Source: UMGS1502 sp045545435
Lineage (GTDB): Bacteria > Actinomycetota > Coriobacteriia > Coriobacteriales > Eggerthellaceae
Assembly (NCBI GenBank): GCA_045545435.1
Contig: JAZQAV010000144.1
Coordinates: 1 to 46,094, forward strand
Direction: 5' to 3'
DNA length: 46,094 bases
The translations under genes and the position numbers were made by a program. The notes beneath the pieces are model-generated. The model saw only the letters and a list, made by a program, of their open reading frames with translations. It was not told the DNA's origin and searched no databases. The stretch's first letter is position 1, and the number at the start of each line of letters is the position of its first letter. Below, piece by piece: positions 22,827 through 31,564 of the stretch.

Positions 22827-25289
22827 GTGAAAGTTAGTTTGAAGTGGTTGAGCGAATACGTTGACGTCCCTTCGGATATCAAGGCGTTTTGCGATCGTTT
22901 GGACCTTACCGGCACCGGCGTTGAGGGTGTCGAGAAAACAGGCGCAGCATTCGACCATGTGGTAACGGCGCAAGTGGTGTCGAAAGAGCCGCATCCCGAT
23001 TCCGACCATATGTGGGTCTGCAAGGTTGATGTGGGGGACAAAAACGTTGATGCGCAGGGCAACCCCGAGCCTTTGCAAATCGTGTGCGGCGCGCAGAACT
23101 TCAACGAAGGCGATCACATCGTGACCGCCATGATCGGTGCGGTGCTGCCAGGCGATTTCACCATCAAGAAGTCGAAGCTGCGCGGCGTTACCAGCATGGG
23201 TATGAACTGCTCGGCTCGTGAACTGGGCCTTGGCAGCGATCATGAGGGCATCATGATTCTGCCCGAAGATGCGCCCGTGGGCGTTCCCTTCGCCGAATAC
23301 GCTCAGCTTTCCGACACCGTTCTAGATCTTGAGATTACGCCGAATCGTCCCGACTGCCTGTCGATGGTTGGCATGGCGCGCGAAGTGGGCGCCATGTATC
23401 GTGCCGACGTGACATACCCGCTGTACGAACTTGAAGAAGCGGCAGATGAAACCCCTGCCGACAAGCTCGTGAGCGTCAAGATTGAGGATGCCGAGCGCTG
23501 CCCTCGTTATACCGCGCGCGTTATCAAGAACGTAAAGATCGGTCCCAGCCCCGATTGGCTTGTTGAGCGCGTGACCGCTGCGGGTGCACGCTCCATCAAC
23601 AACGTCGTAGACGTAACCAACTACATTTTGTTCCTGTTCGGCCAGCCGCTGCATGCCTTCGATTTCGACCGCGTAAAAAGCGCGGACGGCATGGCGCATA
23701 TCATTGTGCGCGCCGCTAATCAGGGCGAACAGTTCACCACGCTCGATGGTGAAGAGCGCGTTCTTACCTCGGACATGACGGTTATCGCTACGCCGGAGCG
23801 CCCGGTTGCCCTTGCTGGCGTTATGGGCGGCCTTAATTCGGAAATTGAGGACGACACCACCTGCGTGCTTCTTGAAACCGCGACGTTCAACAGTGGCTGC
23901 ACCAGCCGTACGAGCCGCAACCTTGGCCTTATCAGCGAATCTTCCATGCGCTACGAGCGCGGCGTTGATGACAACCCCATTCTTGATTACTCGGCCATGG
24001 CCGCAGCGCTTTTGGCCGAAGTTTCCGGCGGCGTTGTGTGCCCGGGCGTTGTGGATGTGCACCCCGTGCAAACCACGCCCAACAACCTGCAGTTCCGCAT
24101 CAATCGCTTCTGCTCGATGATGGGCGCCAATGTCCCGCGCGAAGACATAATCGACATCCTTGAACGACTCGATTGCGATGTTGAGGATGGCGACGATGAG
24201 GGCGTGCTCAACATAACCACGCCTACCTGCCGCCCCGACCTTGAGCGCGAAATCGACCTGTATGAAGAGGTGCTTCGCCTGTGGGGTATGGACTTGGTGG
24301 AGCCCACGCTTCCCTCAAGCCCTGCGCGTGTGGGTGCGCTTACCGAAGATCAAAAACTGGCGCGCATCATAAACACCAGCATGCGTGCGAGCGGCCTGAA
24401 CGAGACCATGACCTATTCGTTCGCCGAACCCAACGAGCTTGAGCGTTTGCGCATGAAAACCGATGGTCTGGGTGATGCCGTTGAGCTTTTGAACCCCATG
24501 AACGCCGAGCAATCCGTAATGCGCCAAAGCATCATTCCAGGATTGTTGCGCAGCGTGGCCTACAACCAAAGCCATGGCGTGAAAAACGTGCAGCTGTACG
24601 AGATGGGCACGGTTTTCTATGCGCACGAGGGCAAGAAAAAGCCCAAAGAGAAAGCAAAGCTTGCGGGTGTTTTGGCGGGCGCTATGGGCGACGTTGCCTG
24701 GAATGCGCCAGCTGTTCCCTTCGACTTTTTCGATGGCAAGGGCGTTGTCGAGAACCTTATGCGCGAGCTGGCTATTCCCAAAGTTCGCTACAAAGCAGCA
24801 AGCGCAGAAGATGCCCCGCATTTGCAGCCCGGGCGTGCAGCCGAGGTTTATTCGGGCGGAACGCTGCTTGGCTGGCTTGGCGAGCTGCATCCGTTGGCGG
24901 TAGACGCGTATGAGGCGCAGGCTCCTGTTGTGGCCTTTGAGCTTGATGTGGAGGCTCTGGCAAAAGCCGCACGACCTGCACGCGATTACGTTGATGTTCC
25001 CGCGTTCCCCGCGGTAACCACCGATATCGCCTTCATTGTTGATGAGAGCGTCACCAATGAAACCATGCTGCAACGCATTAAATCCGCAGGTGGAAATTTG
25101 CTCGAAGAGGCGCATTTGTTCGATATTTATCGCGATAACTTGCGTGTGGGCGTCGGCAAAAAATCTATGGCCTACGCTTTCAGTTGGCGCGTTGCCGATC
25201 GCACGCTTACCAGCGAAGAAGTTGACAAGGCGCAAAGCAAACTGGTTTCGAAGGTGTGCGCCGCAACGGGCGCTGAGGTGCGCGGGTAA
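22827..25289 (+). CDS. pheT: Phenylalanyl-tRNA synthetase beta subunit
   Basis: Editing and tRNA-binding subunit, 820 residues. Start is GTG with AGGAGG 6 nt upstream, giving VKVSLKWLSEYVDVP, the conserved PheT beginning; the ATG at 22788 lies inside pheS. Domains in order: tRNA-binding EMAP-like fold (VVTAQVVSKEPHPDSDHMWV, about 45-150), B3/B4 editing domain (about 210-385), B5 DNA-binding-like domain (about 400-475), catalytic-like core, and a C-terminal anticodon-binding FDX-ACB domain (FPAVTTDIAFIVDESV, about 727-820). Translation is likely tied to pheS. Confidence 0.97.
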   Translation: MKVSLKWLSEYVDVPSDIKAFCDRLDLTGTGVEGVEKTGAAFDHVVTAQVVSKEPHPDSDHMWVCKVDVGDKNVDAQGNPEPLQIVCGAQNFNEGDHIVTAMIGAVLPGDFTIKKSKLRGVTSMGMNCSARELGLGSDHEGIMILPEDAPVGVPFAEYAQLSDTVLDLEITPNRPDCLSMVGMAREVGAMYRADVTYPLYELEEAADETPADKLVSVKIEDAERCPRYTARVIKNVKIGPSPDWLVERVTAAGARSINNVVDVTNYILFLFGQPLHAFDFDRVKSADGMAHIIVRAANQGEQFTTLDGEERVLTSDMTVIATPERPVALAGVMGGLNSEIEDDTTCVLLETATFNSGCTSRTSRNLGLISESSMRYERGVDDNPILDYSAMAAALLAEVSGGVVCPGVVDVHPVQTTPNNLQFRINRFCSMMGANVPREDIIDILERLDCDVEDGDDEGVLNITTPTCRPDLEREIDLYEEVLRLWGMDLVEPTLPSSPARVGALTEDQKLARIINTSMRASGLNETMTYSFAEPNELERLRMKTDGLGDAVELLNPMNAEQSVMRQSIIPGLLRSVAYNQSHGVKNVQLYEMGTVFYAHEGKKKPKEKAKLAGVLAGAMGDVAWNAPAVPFDFFDGKGVVENLMRELAIPKVRYKAASAEDAPHLQPGRAAEVYSGGTLLGWLGELHPLAVDAYEAQAPVVAFELDVEALAKAARPARDYVDVPAFPAVTTDIAFIVDESVTNETMLQRIKSAGGNLLEEAHLFDIYRDNLRVGVGKKSMAYAFSWRVADRTLTSEEVDKAQSKLVSKVCAATGAEVRG

Positions 25290-25330
25290 GCTTCGAAATT
25301 GCAACAATGCAGGAAGTCGAGGGCAAAGTG

Positions 25331-26215
25331 ATGCTGGATGACGATAAAGCCCCAGGTCGCAACGATGCGTGCTGGTGCGGCAGTGGCAAAAAGTACAAGA
25401 AATGCCACCTTGAGAGCGACGAGCGCCGAGAGAAACTGTATGAGCAGGGTTTCGAGGTGCCTGAGCGGCGTTTGCTGAAGACGGTTGAGGATATTGCTGG
25501 AATCAAGGCATCCGCGGCGGTGAACATCGGGGCACTTGATTACGTTGCCGCCCATATTGCGCCTGGTGTTAGCACGCAGCAAATTGATGAATGGGTGTAT
25601 CAGTATTGCATCGATCACGATGCAATACCTGCGGACTTGAACTACGAGGGCTTTCCGAAAAGCGTTTGCACGTCCATTAACGAGGTGGTATGCCATGGCA
25701 TCCCCTCGTCGGATGACGTGCTGAAAGAAGGGGACATCGTAAACGTTGACATGTCCACTATCAAAGATGGCTACTATTCGGATTCGTCGCGCATGTTCTG
25801 CATCGGCGAAGTTGACCCTGAGCGCAAACGCCTGGTGGATGTTACCCACCAGGCGGTGCAGGCCGGCTTGGCTGCGGTAAAGCCCTGGGGTTTTTTGGGT
25901 GACGTGAGTGACGCGGTTCATCAGGTGGCTTTAGACGCGGGCTTCAGCGTGGTTCGCGAATTCGGCGGGCATGGCATCGGCCTTGATTTCCACGAGGATC
26001 CCTGGGTTAGCTTCACGGCTCCGCCGAAAACGGGCATGATTTTGGTACCAGGGCTTTGCTTTACTATCGAACCGATGATTAATATGGGCGCCCAGGAAAT
26101 TGACATGAGCGATCCTAATGGTTGGACGGTTCGAACTGCCGACGGATTGCCCACTGCCCAGTGGGAGGTTCAGCTGGTGGTAACCGAAACAGGGTACGAA
26201 TTGCTTTCCTGGTAA
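25331..26215 (+). CDS. map: Methionine aminopeptidase type I with N-terminal SEC-C zinc motif
   Basis: Removes the initiator methionine from nascent proteins. 294 residues from ATG 25331, which has GAGGG 7 nt upstream; ATG 25307 in frame would add eight residues but lacks a binding site. Residues 8-25 form a SEC-C motif (GRNDACWCGSGKKYKKCH), a zinc knuckle also found on SecA. The pita-bread core has its metal ligands: VNVDMSTIKDGYYSDSS (two Asp), EFGGHGIGLDFHEDP (His), FTIEPMI (Glu) and WEVQLVVTETG (Glu). It follows pheT by 41 nt. No terminator is visible after it. Confidence 0.95.
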   Translation: MLDDDKAPGRNDACWCGSGKKYKKCHLESDERREKLYEQGFEVPERRLLKTVEDIAGIKASAAVNIGALDYVAAHIAPGVSTQQIDEWVYQYCIDHDAIPADLNYEGFPKSVCTSINEVVCHGIPSSDDVLKEGDIVNVDMSTIKDGYYSDSSRMFCIGEVDPERKRLVDVTHQAVQAGLAAVKPWGFLGDVSDAVHQVALDAGFSVVREFGGHGIGLDFHEDPWVSFTAPPKTGMILVPGLCFTIEPMINMGAQEIDMSDPNGWTVRTADGLPTAQWEVQLVVTETGYELLSW

Positions 26216-26225
26216 TAGAAAAATA

Positions 26226-26239
26226 CAAACAAACGTTCG
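26226..26239. promoter_or_regulatory. LexA-like inverted repeat overlapping a promoter
   Basis: Read on the minus strand, CGAACGTTTGTTTG approaches the Gram-positive SOS box CGAACRNRYGTTYG with one mismatch in the centre. It covers the -35 region of the promoter at 26246-26254, where a repressor would block transcription. Confidence 0.3.
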
Positions 26240-26245
26240 ATTTTG

Positions 26246-26254
26246 TGGTATAGT
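26246..26254 (+). promoter_or_regulatory. Extended -10 promoter of the small Phd-like gene
   Basis: TGGTATAGT, with no good -35. A start near 26261 gives a leader of about 127 nt. Confidence 0.5.
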
Positions 26255-26272
26255 GTTCTTGTCTTATTCAAG

Positions 26273-26382
26273 GCGAGCGCTATACCACTTTTCGTATAGC
26301 CCACTGTAAATGCGCTGCCGCGCATTTCCGACCGACGCTCGCAAACACGCATGCCTTCAGGGGTGTATCAGTCGGAAAGGAG
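26273..26382 (+). ncRNA. Unassigned structured leader with possible pseudoknot
   Basis: P1 GCGAGCG/CGCTCGC (26273-26279 with 26336-26342) closes two hairpins, P2 CTATAC/GTATAG (26280-26285 with 26294-26299) and P3 AAATGCGC/GCGCATTT (26308-26315 with 26320-26327): a three-way junction with perfect arms. TTTCCGAC (26325-26332) inside it is fully complementary to GTCGGAAA (26371-26378), which adjoins and partly covers the ribosome binding site AAAGGAG (26376-26382). That pairing is a pseudoknot with P1 and competes with the end of P3, a riboswitch-like arrangement. Ligand unknown; no known class recognised. Confidence 0.5.
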
Positions 26383-26387
26383 CCATT

Positions 26388-26582
26388 ATGCAGCCCATTT
26401 ATCTTGATTCCATTCCTCAAACCACCGCGTTGCTCAATATGGTTCGGTTGTCGGACGAGCCGGTCATCGTTTTAGATGGCGACCACGAATGCATGGTGGC
26501 GCTGTCGCCCAATGTGCTCGACCGGCTGTTGTTCGATATAAATCTGCTCAATTGCACCGATCGAAGCGTCGGCTGGTGCTAA
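26388..26582 (+). CDS. Small protein with Phd/YefM antitoxin-like fold, unknown function
   Basis: 64 residues starting at ATG 26388, with AAAGGAG 5 nt upstream; longer starts in the frame lie inside the structured leader. Residues 5-50 (LDSIPQTTALLNMVRLSDEP, then VIVLDGDHECMVALSP and VLDRLLFD) follow the Phd/YefM pattern: a short helix, a strand after EPV, and a VxLSP turn before a helix. The C-terminal part ends with three Cys within the last 13 residues region (NCTDRSVGWC has two). No toxin partner (Doc, ParE or RelE type) lies next to it, so an orphan regulator is as likely as an antitoxin. It faces a convergent ligase gene 17 nt away. Confidence 0.6.
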   Translation: MQPIYLDSIPQTTALLNMVRLSDEPVIVLDGDHECMVALSPNVLDRLLFDINLLNCTDRSVGWC

Positions 26583-26599
26583 GCGCAAATGCGGCGACA

Positions 26600-27865
26600 C
26601 TACTGCCTTTCGTGCAAATCTGCCAACGTAGTGCGCTTCTGCGCTAATTCGCACAAGGGCTTAAGGTGGGGCAACTCGTTTGGCTGCAAACCTCGTGCGG
26701 CTTTTTCGAACAAGTAGTCAAGCTCCTGTGCGGCGGTGCTCCCGTACGCTTCGCCTTCAAAACCGTGTTCGGCAATAGAAAGCTTGGCGGACTCAATGTC
26801 GCTTTCCGTTGCGCCCGCATAATGCTCTTCCAGCTCGTTGAGGGTGTCATCGTTGTAAAGCAGCCCCTTAACAAGTGCAGCATACGACGCCACGTATGCA
26901 GGGGGCAGCGAATCGGCAGGACGAATTTCGATATATGTTTTCAGGCGCACATCGGTGAACAGCATAGAAAGAGCATGCTCAATTTCTTTGCGGGTCATCA
27001 CGCGGTTTGAGTACTCTTCGCCAAACGTGCGTGCAGTGGGTCGTGCGGTTCCGTTTTCAACAAGAAGAATGGCCGGTGTGTCCAACACGTTCGCAGCATG
27101 TTGTGCCAGCGAGAAGTCGGGCGAAAGCACGCCTTTAACTACGCCGCTTCGGTCGGGATCGCAATAGCGCCATACGTCCGAGCGCATGGCGGCATGTGTG
27201 CGCGGTTTGTCTTCGAAAACGGGCGTATTGTCACAAATAAGTGAGAACAGGGGGGCCAAAATTGATGCGACTTTCATTTTTCGCAAACAATCTGCTACCG
27301 AGAAATAGTCGATTGAAATCTGCGTGGCGGCGCTGCCCCGCATCATGCAGGTGCCAAATGGGCCAATGCTTTCGAAATAGCGGTCCATGATGTCGTACCG
27401 CGTTTTTGGAATGAGGGCAACTTCGCTCGCATGTCCCGCTGGTCGGTAGCCATAGGAAACAACTTTTCTGCCATAAGGCTGCATGAGCGTATTTACGCAG
27501 GAGATGAATTCCTCAAAATCGGCCTGCGCGCCATCTATGTCTTGGTAAGGGCCAGCCGAAAGCTCAATTTGCGCACCTGGCTCAAGGGTTACGGTTGCCC
27601 CTGGTTTGCCAGCGCCAATAAGTTCGTCGTTGGTTCCTAAAATGCGCATCGGGTAGGCGGCTGTCAGTTGCTCGAGCAGCCAGTCAACTCCGTGCTCTTC
27701 ATGGTACTGAACAGGGCTTTTGTCGTCATTTATTACAAAATGCTCAACCTCGATGCCAAGTTTTCCATCGTTTCGGGAAGCTTTGATTCCGCTTTCAAAG
27801 TACGCGACAATCGCGTCGATGTTCTTTTGCCTACAAGGTTGGCTGGGCATTTCTTTATCGGGCAT
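26600..27865 (-). CDS. Glutamate-cysteine ligase family protein (GCS2-like)
   Basis: 421 residues of the carboxylate-amine ligase family that joins the gamma-carboxyl of glutamate to an amine, typically cysteine (gamma-glutamylcysteine, first step of glutathione-type thiols). Seen: KLGIEVEHFVIN near 36-47 (metal-binding Glu pair), TLEPGAQIELSAGP near 94-107, MMRGSAATQISIDY near 157-170, and the family's YIEIRPADSLP near 310. The plant/alphaproteobacterial GshA and actinobacterial EgtA lineages share these motifs; no gshB, egtB or other thiol gene is nearby, so the product is open. AGGAAG lies about 9 nt before the ATG. Confidence 0.85.
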   Translation of the reverse strand: MPDKEMPSQPCRQKNIDAIVAYFESGIKASRNDGKLGIEVEHFVINDDKSPVQYHEEHGVDWLLEQLTAAYPMRILGTNDELIGAGKPGATVTLEPGAQIELSAGPYQDIDGAQADFEEFISCVNTLMQPYGRKVVSYGYRPAGHASEVALIPKTRYDIMDRYFESIGPFGTCMMRGSAATQISIDYFSVADCLRKMKVASILAPLFSLICDNTPVFEDKPRTHAAMRSDVWRYCDPDRSGVVKGVLSPDFSLAQHAANVLDTPAILLVENGTARPTARTFGEEYSNRVMTRKEIEHALSMLFTDVRLKTYIEIRPADSLPPAYVASYAALVKGLLYNDDTLNELEEHYAGATESDIESAKLSIAEHGFEGEAYGSTAAQELDYLFEKAARGLQPNELPHLKPLCELAQKRTTLADLHERQ

Positions 27866-27934
27866 GAGTTATTTCTTCCTGTCGCGTTAGGTGCAGCTAG
27901 AAAAGAACAGCGTTAAGAGCAATCAGTAGATTTG

Positions 27935-27961
27935 ACTATAGCCTACTCTATTGGGTGTCAA
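27935..27961 (-). promoter_or_regulatory. Promoter of the glutamate-cysteine ligase family gene
   Basis: On the minus strand TTGACA (27961-27956) and TATAGT (27940-27935) stand 15 nt apart, about 70 nt before the start codon. Both hexamers are good but the spacing is short. Confidence 0.45.
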
Positions 27962-28081
27962 GTCAGTGGACGCTAGTTGTTTTCAAATGTTCAACAAGTG
28001 TCCCTTTAACTTTAATTAGTGCAGGAAACACGGTTAATCGTCATAATCGCTTGAAAAGCCCTCGTTGGTTTTTTAGGATGA

Positions 28082-28105
28082 AATGCTAAGCATTGTAGTT
28101 ATAGC
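28082..28105 (+). promoter_or_regulatory. Palindrome and -10-like element upstream of argC
   Basis: AATGCT-A-AGCATT (28082-28094) is a perfect inverted repeat directly before TATAGC (28100-28105). Position suits an operator of the arginine genes, but it does not match the classical ARG box. Confidence 0.35.
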
Positions 28106-28143
28106 GTATCGTAGATGCTTCGGTAAGTTAGGAGAGCGCGATC

Positions 28144-29202
28144 ATGTCAATCAAGGTCGGTGTTGTTGGTGCAGCAGGTTTTGCAGGAACAGAACTGGTG
28201 CGGCTTCTTCTGCGCCATCCGGAGTTTGAACTTGTTGCTGCAACGTCCAATGAGCTTGCCGGCAAGCGCATAGCCGATTTGTATCCGTTGTTCAGCGGAA
28301 TTACTAATTTGACGTATGTTTCGCACGACGATCCATCGGTTGCTGCATGCGACGTTGTGTTTTTGGCCGTTCCCCATACGGCTGCGCTCAAGCAGGCCCC
28401 TTCGCTTCTGGCCCAGGGGAAAACCGTTATAGACCTCTCGGCAGATTTCCGCTTGGACGATCCTAAGGTTTACGAGCAATGGTACAAGGTTGAGCATACG
28501 CAGGTTGACTGGCTCAAGGCACGTGCCTTTGGTCTTCCCGAGCTGTTTGCCGACCATCTCCAGCGTGCTTATGAGCGTCGCCAGCAAGGCGAAGCCGTGC
28601 TCGTTGGCTGTGCGGGATGCTATCCCACGGCCACTTCGTTAGCTGCGGCACCTGCCATCAGGGAAGGCTTAATCGGCGAGGGTCTTGTTGTGGCCGATGC
28701 CATTTCCGGCGTTTCGGGCGCGGGAAAGAAGGCCACCGAACGCACGCACTTCTGCTTTGCAAACGAAAACGTTGAAGCGTATGGTGTTGCAAGTCATCGC
28801 CACACGCCCGAAATCGAGCAAATACTGGCAATACCTGGTCGATTGGTGTTTACGCCTCACTTGGCGCCCTACAACCGCGGATTGCTTTCTACCGTAACGC
28901 TTCCGCTCAAGGATAAAAATATCACCCAGCAAGAGGTTCATGAGCTCTATGAAAAGTTCTATGCTGAATCTGCTTTCGTTAAGGTTCTTGAGGGTGCCGC
29001 TCAGCCGAAGACGGCTTCGGTCGCCGGAACCAATTTGGCCCATGTGAACGTGGTGGTAAACACATCGGTCGGAGCGCTTATTGCTACGTGCGCTATCGAC
29101 AACGTTGGCAAGGGGGCTGCTGGTCAAGCGCTCCAGTGCGCAAATATCGTGTGCGGCTTCGATGAGGCAAGCGGTTTAAATCTTATAGCTGTTCCTGCAT
29201 AG
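28144..29202 (+). CDS. argC: N-acetyl-gamma-glutamyl-phosphate reductase
   Basis: Third step of arginine synthesis: NADPH-dependent reduction of acetylglutamyl phosphate to the semialdehyde. 352 residues with the Rossmann start VGVVGAAGFAGTELVRLLLR, the active-site Cys159 in GCAGCYPTA, SGVSGAGKKATERTHF and the catalytic His segment ASHRHTPEIEQIL, then TPHLAPYNRGLLST. AGGAG lies about 9 nt before the ATG. It is the first gene of the argC-J-B-D run and is followed by argJ after about 14 nt. Confidence 0.96.
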   Translation: MSIKVGVVGAAGFAGTELVRLLLRHPEFELVAATSNELAGKRIADLYPLFSGITNLTYVSHDDPSVAACDVVFLAVPHTAALKQAPSLLAQGKTVIDLSADFRLDDPKVYEQWYKVEHTQVDWLKARAFGLPELFADHLQRAYERRQQGEAVLVGCAGCYPTATSLAAAPAIREGLIGEGLVVADAISGVSGAGKKATERTHFCFANENVEAYGVASHRHTPEIEQILAIPGRLVFTPHLAPYNRGLLSTVTLPLKDKNITQQEVHELYEKFYAESAFVKVLEGAAQPKTASVAGTNLAHVNVVVNTSVGALIATCAIDNVGKGAAGQALQCANIVCGFDEASGLNLIAVPA

Positions 29203-29216
29203 TTGAGGTGGTTGGC

Positions 29217-30545
29217 GTGTTAGAGGGCAACGGTCTAAATAGTCAATCGAATACCGTTAAGCCGCTATCGCTTTCATCGGTGGTTGGTGAAATTGATCGG
29301 ACGGGCATAACCGCAATAGAAAACGGGGGAGTCACGAGCGCGCAGGGCTTCAAAGCGGCCGGAATCCATGCCGGCTTTCGCGCCGATCCCAATCGGTTGG
29401 ATTTCGGATTGGTTGCCGCCAATTACCCGTGTGCCGCTGCAGCGGTTTTCACGCAAAACGTTTTCTGTGCTGCTCCCGTAATTGTTTCCCGCTCCCATCT
29501 GGATGGCGTTTCGTATGGAACGGCGCGTGCGGTTGCCATTAACTCCGGCAACGCGAACGCCGCAACGGGAGAAATCGGCTTGAAAACCGCCGAGGCCTCT
29601 GCGCGCGTGGTAGCGGATGCGTTGGGGTGCACAAGCCAGGAAGTGCTCGTTGCGTCTACGGGTGTTATTGGCCAACATCTCGATTTGGCGCCTTTCGAAA
29701 CAGGGGCGCCGCAAGCTGTTTCTGCGCTCTCGACGGATGGCGGCGCAAATGCGGCGCGTGCCATTATGACAACCGATACGCATTCCAAGCAGGCTGCCTA
29801 TTCGTTCTCGGGTGACGCCATTGGTTTTCCGGGTAAAACGTTCACGGTAGGGGGCATGGCAAAAGGCGCGGGCATGATAATGCCGAACATGGCAACCATG
29901 ATCGCCGTCATCACCACCGATGCTCCCGTGCGTGCCGACGTTCTTCATGAAACGCTGCTCAAAGCCGTTAATCGCTCGTTCAACAAAGTCACCGTCGACT
30001 CCGACACGTCAACTAACGACAGCTGCTTTGCTTTGGCAAGTGGGCAAGCTGCCGTAGGCGAAGGCTATTTTGAGCGGGGAAGCGACGCTTTGGCGCTCTT
30101 CGAGCGCGCCATTACGTGCGTTTGCTGCGATTTGGCCCGCGCAATGGCTGCCGACGGCGAAGGAGCCACGCGTTTGGTTACCGTGCGCGTTACCGGTGCC
30201 GCAAGCGAGCAGGATGCCGATCGTGCCGCGCGAACGGTTGCCAATTCACCGCTCGTGAAAACAGCAATATTCGGGCGCGACGCAAACTGGGGCCGTATCG
30301 CTGGGGCGCTGGGCCGCTCGGGGGCCTCATTCAGGCAGCAGGACGTTGCCATCGATATCATGGGGCTTCCCGTTTGCAGGCAGGGGCTCACAGTTATCTT
30401 CGACGAAGAGGAGGCGCTGCGACGATTCGAGCGTCCAGAAATCGATATAGATATCGATCTGGGCGCGGGCAGCTTCTCAACTATGATGTGGACATGCGAT
30501 TTTTCGTATGAGTACGTGAAGATTAACGGAGATTATCGTACATGA
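29217..30545 (+). CDS. argJ: Bifunctional glutamate N-acetyltransferase / ornithine acetyltransferase
   Basis: Transfers the acetyl group from acetylornithine to glutamate, closing the cyclic arginine pathway; bifunctional forms also use acetyl-CoA. About 442 residues. The self-cleavage site is intact: MAKGAGMIMPNMATMI, where the Thr after NMA becomes the N-terminal nucleophile of the beta chain. Near the end, GRDANWGRIAGALGRSG and EYVKINGDYRT are typical. The first 30 residues (LEGNGLNSQSNTVKPLSLSS) are not conserved. GTG 29217 has GAGG 8 nt upstream; GTG 29208 is an alternative. No argA or argE is seen here. The stop overlaps argB. Confidence 0.94.
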   Translation: MLEGNGLNSQSNTVKPLSLSSVVGEIDRTGITAIENGGVTSAQGFKAAGIHAGFRADPNRLDFGLVAANYPCAAAAVFTQNVFCAAPVIVSRSHLDGVSYGTARAVAINSGNANAATGEIGLKTAEASARVVADALGCTSQEVLVASTGVIGQHLDLAPFETGAPQAVSALSTDGGANAARAIMTTDTHSKQAAYSFSGDAIGFPGKTFTVGGMAKGAGMIMPNMATMIAVITTDAPVRADVLHETLLKAVNRSFNKVTVDSDTSTNDSCFALASGQAAVGEGYFERGSDALALFERAITCVCCDLARAMAADGEGATRLVTVRVTGAASEQDADRAARTVANSPLVKTAIFGRDANWGRIAGALGRSGASFRQQDVAIDIMGLPVCRQGLTVIFDEEEALRRFERPEIDIDIDLGAGSFSTMMWTCDFSYEYVKINGDYRT

Positions 30546-31504
30546 GATACGCAAAAGATACACGCCCTAATGGCGTTACGAATAAAGAGGCAGCGCAAAT
30601 CCTTGTTGAGGCGCTGCCGTGGATTAAAAACATTACCGGTAAAACCATCGTCATCAAATACGGTGGATCGGCTATGACCGATGACGAATTGCGCGCCGAT
30701 GTTATGAGCGATATCGTTTTGCTCAAAATAGTGGGCGTCAATCCCATTATCGTGCACGGCGGAGGAAAAGATATTTCCAAAGCAATGGAGCAGGCTGGGT
30801 TGCCGGTTCAGTTCATCAATGGCCAGCGCGTTACCACCGATGAGGGCATGGATATCGTTCGCACCATTCTTGCCGGCAAAATGAATCAGCAGCTGGTGCG
30901 CGCGCTTAACGAGCATGGTAATTTCGGTGTGGGCGTCAACGGCATCGATGGCGGCACGCTTATCGCCGAACCCGAATCTGAGCTGTTGGGGCGCGTGGGA
31001 AGGATCAAGCGCATCAATACCGAGTTCCTGCGCGATCTTATAAGCGCCGACTACATCCCAGTTATTGCCTCGGTGGCTATCGGAAACGACGGTGGTTACT
31101 GCAACGTTAATGCCGATGTGGTGGCCAGCGAAATTGCTGCAGCGGTTGGCGCAACCAAGATTTTGTTCTTAACCGATGTCGACGGTTTGTACATGGACCT
31201 CAACGACAAAGATTCTTTGGTCTCGCGCCTGACCGTCGATGAGGCGCGTCAGCTGGTTCGGGACGGACTTGTTTCTTCTGGTATGATTCCCAAGCTTCAA
31301 TCATGCGTTCGCGCTCTTGAGGGCGGAGTTGGAAGCGCCTATATGATCAACGGCACCCTTCCGCACTCGATCCTCATCGAATTGCTTACGCGTTCCGGAG
31401 CGGGAACTGCGGTTTATGCCGATGCGGAAGCCGAAAGCCTTTCTTCTCATCTTATGGGCAATTTCGCATCGAAGCTTCTCGAGAACAAACACGTCACGGC
31501 TTAA
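30542..31504 (+). CDS. argB: Acetylglutamate kinase
   Basis: Second step of arginine synthesis: phosphorylates N-acetylglutamate. 320 residues, with the amino-acid-kinase motifs TIVIKYGGSAM (about 34-44), IVHGGGKDISKAM (about 67-79), NVNADVVASEIAAAVGA and LFLTDVDGLY. It is somewhat longer than E. coli ArgB and close to the arginine-inhibited hexameric type, whose N-terminal helix (here residues 5-30) mediates feedback; that is inference. The ATG overlaps the argJ stop by 4 nt. A 60-nt spacer with a short CAGG/CCTG hairpin separates it from argD. Confidence 0.95.
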   Translation: MRYAKDTRPNGVTNKEAAQILVEALPWIKNITGKTIVIKYGGSAMTDDELRADVMSDIVLLKIVGVNPIIVHGGGKDISKAMEQAGLPVQFINGQRVTTDEGMDIVRTILAGKMNQQLVRALNEHGNFGVGVNGIDGGTLIAEPESELLGRVGRIKRINTEFLRDLISADYIPVIASVAIGNDGGYCNVNADVVASEIAAAVGATKILFLTDVDGLYMDLNDKDSLVSRLTVDEARQLVRDGLVSSGMIPKLQSCVRALEGGVGSAYMINGTLPHSILIELLTRSGAGTAVYADAEAESLSSHLMGNFASKLLENKHVTA

Positions 31505-31564
31505 TGCACATCACCATCGCAGGTGCTCATGTCGCCTGTGGTGCAGATTAGAAACGAGGCACAT

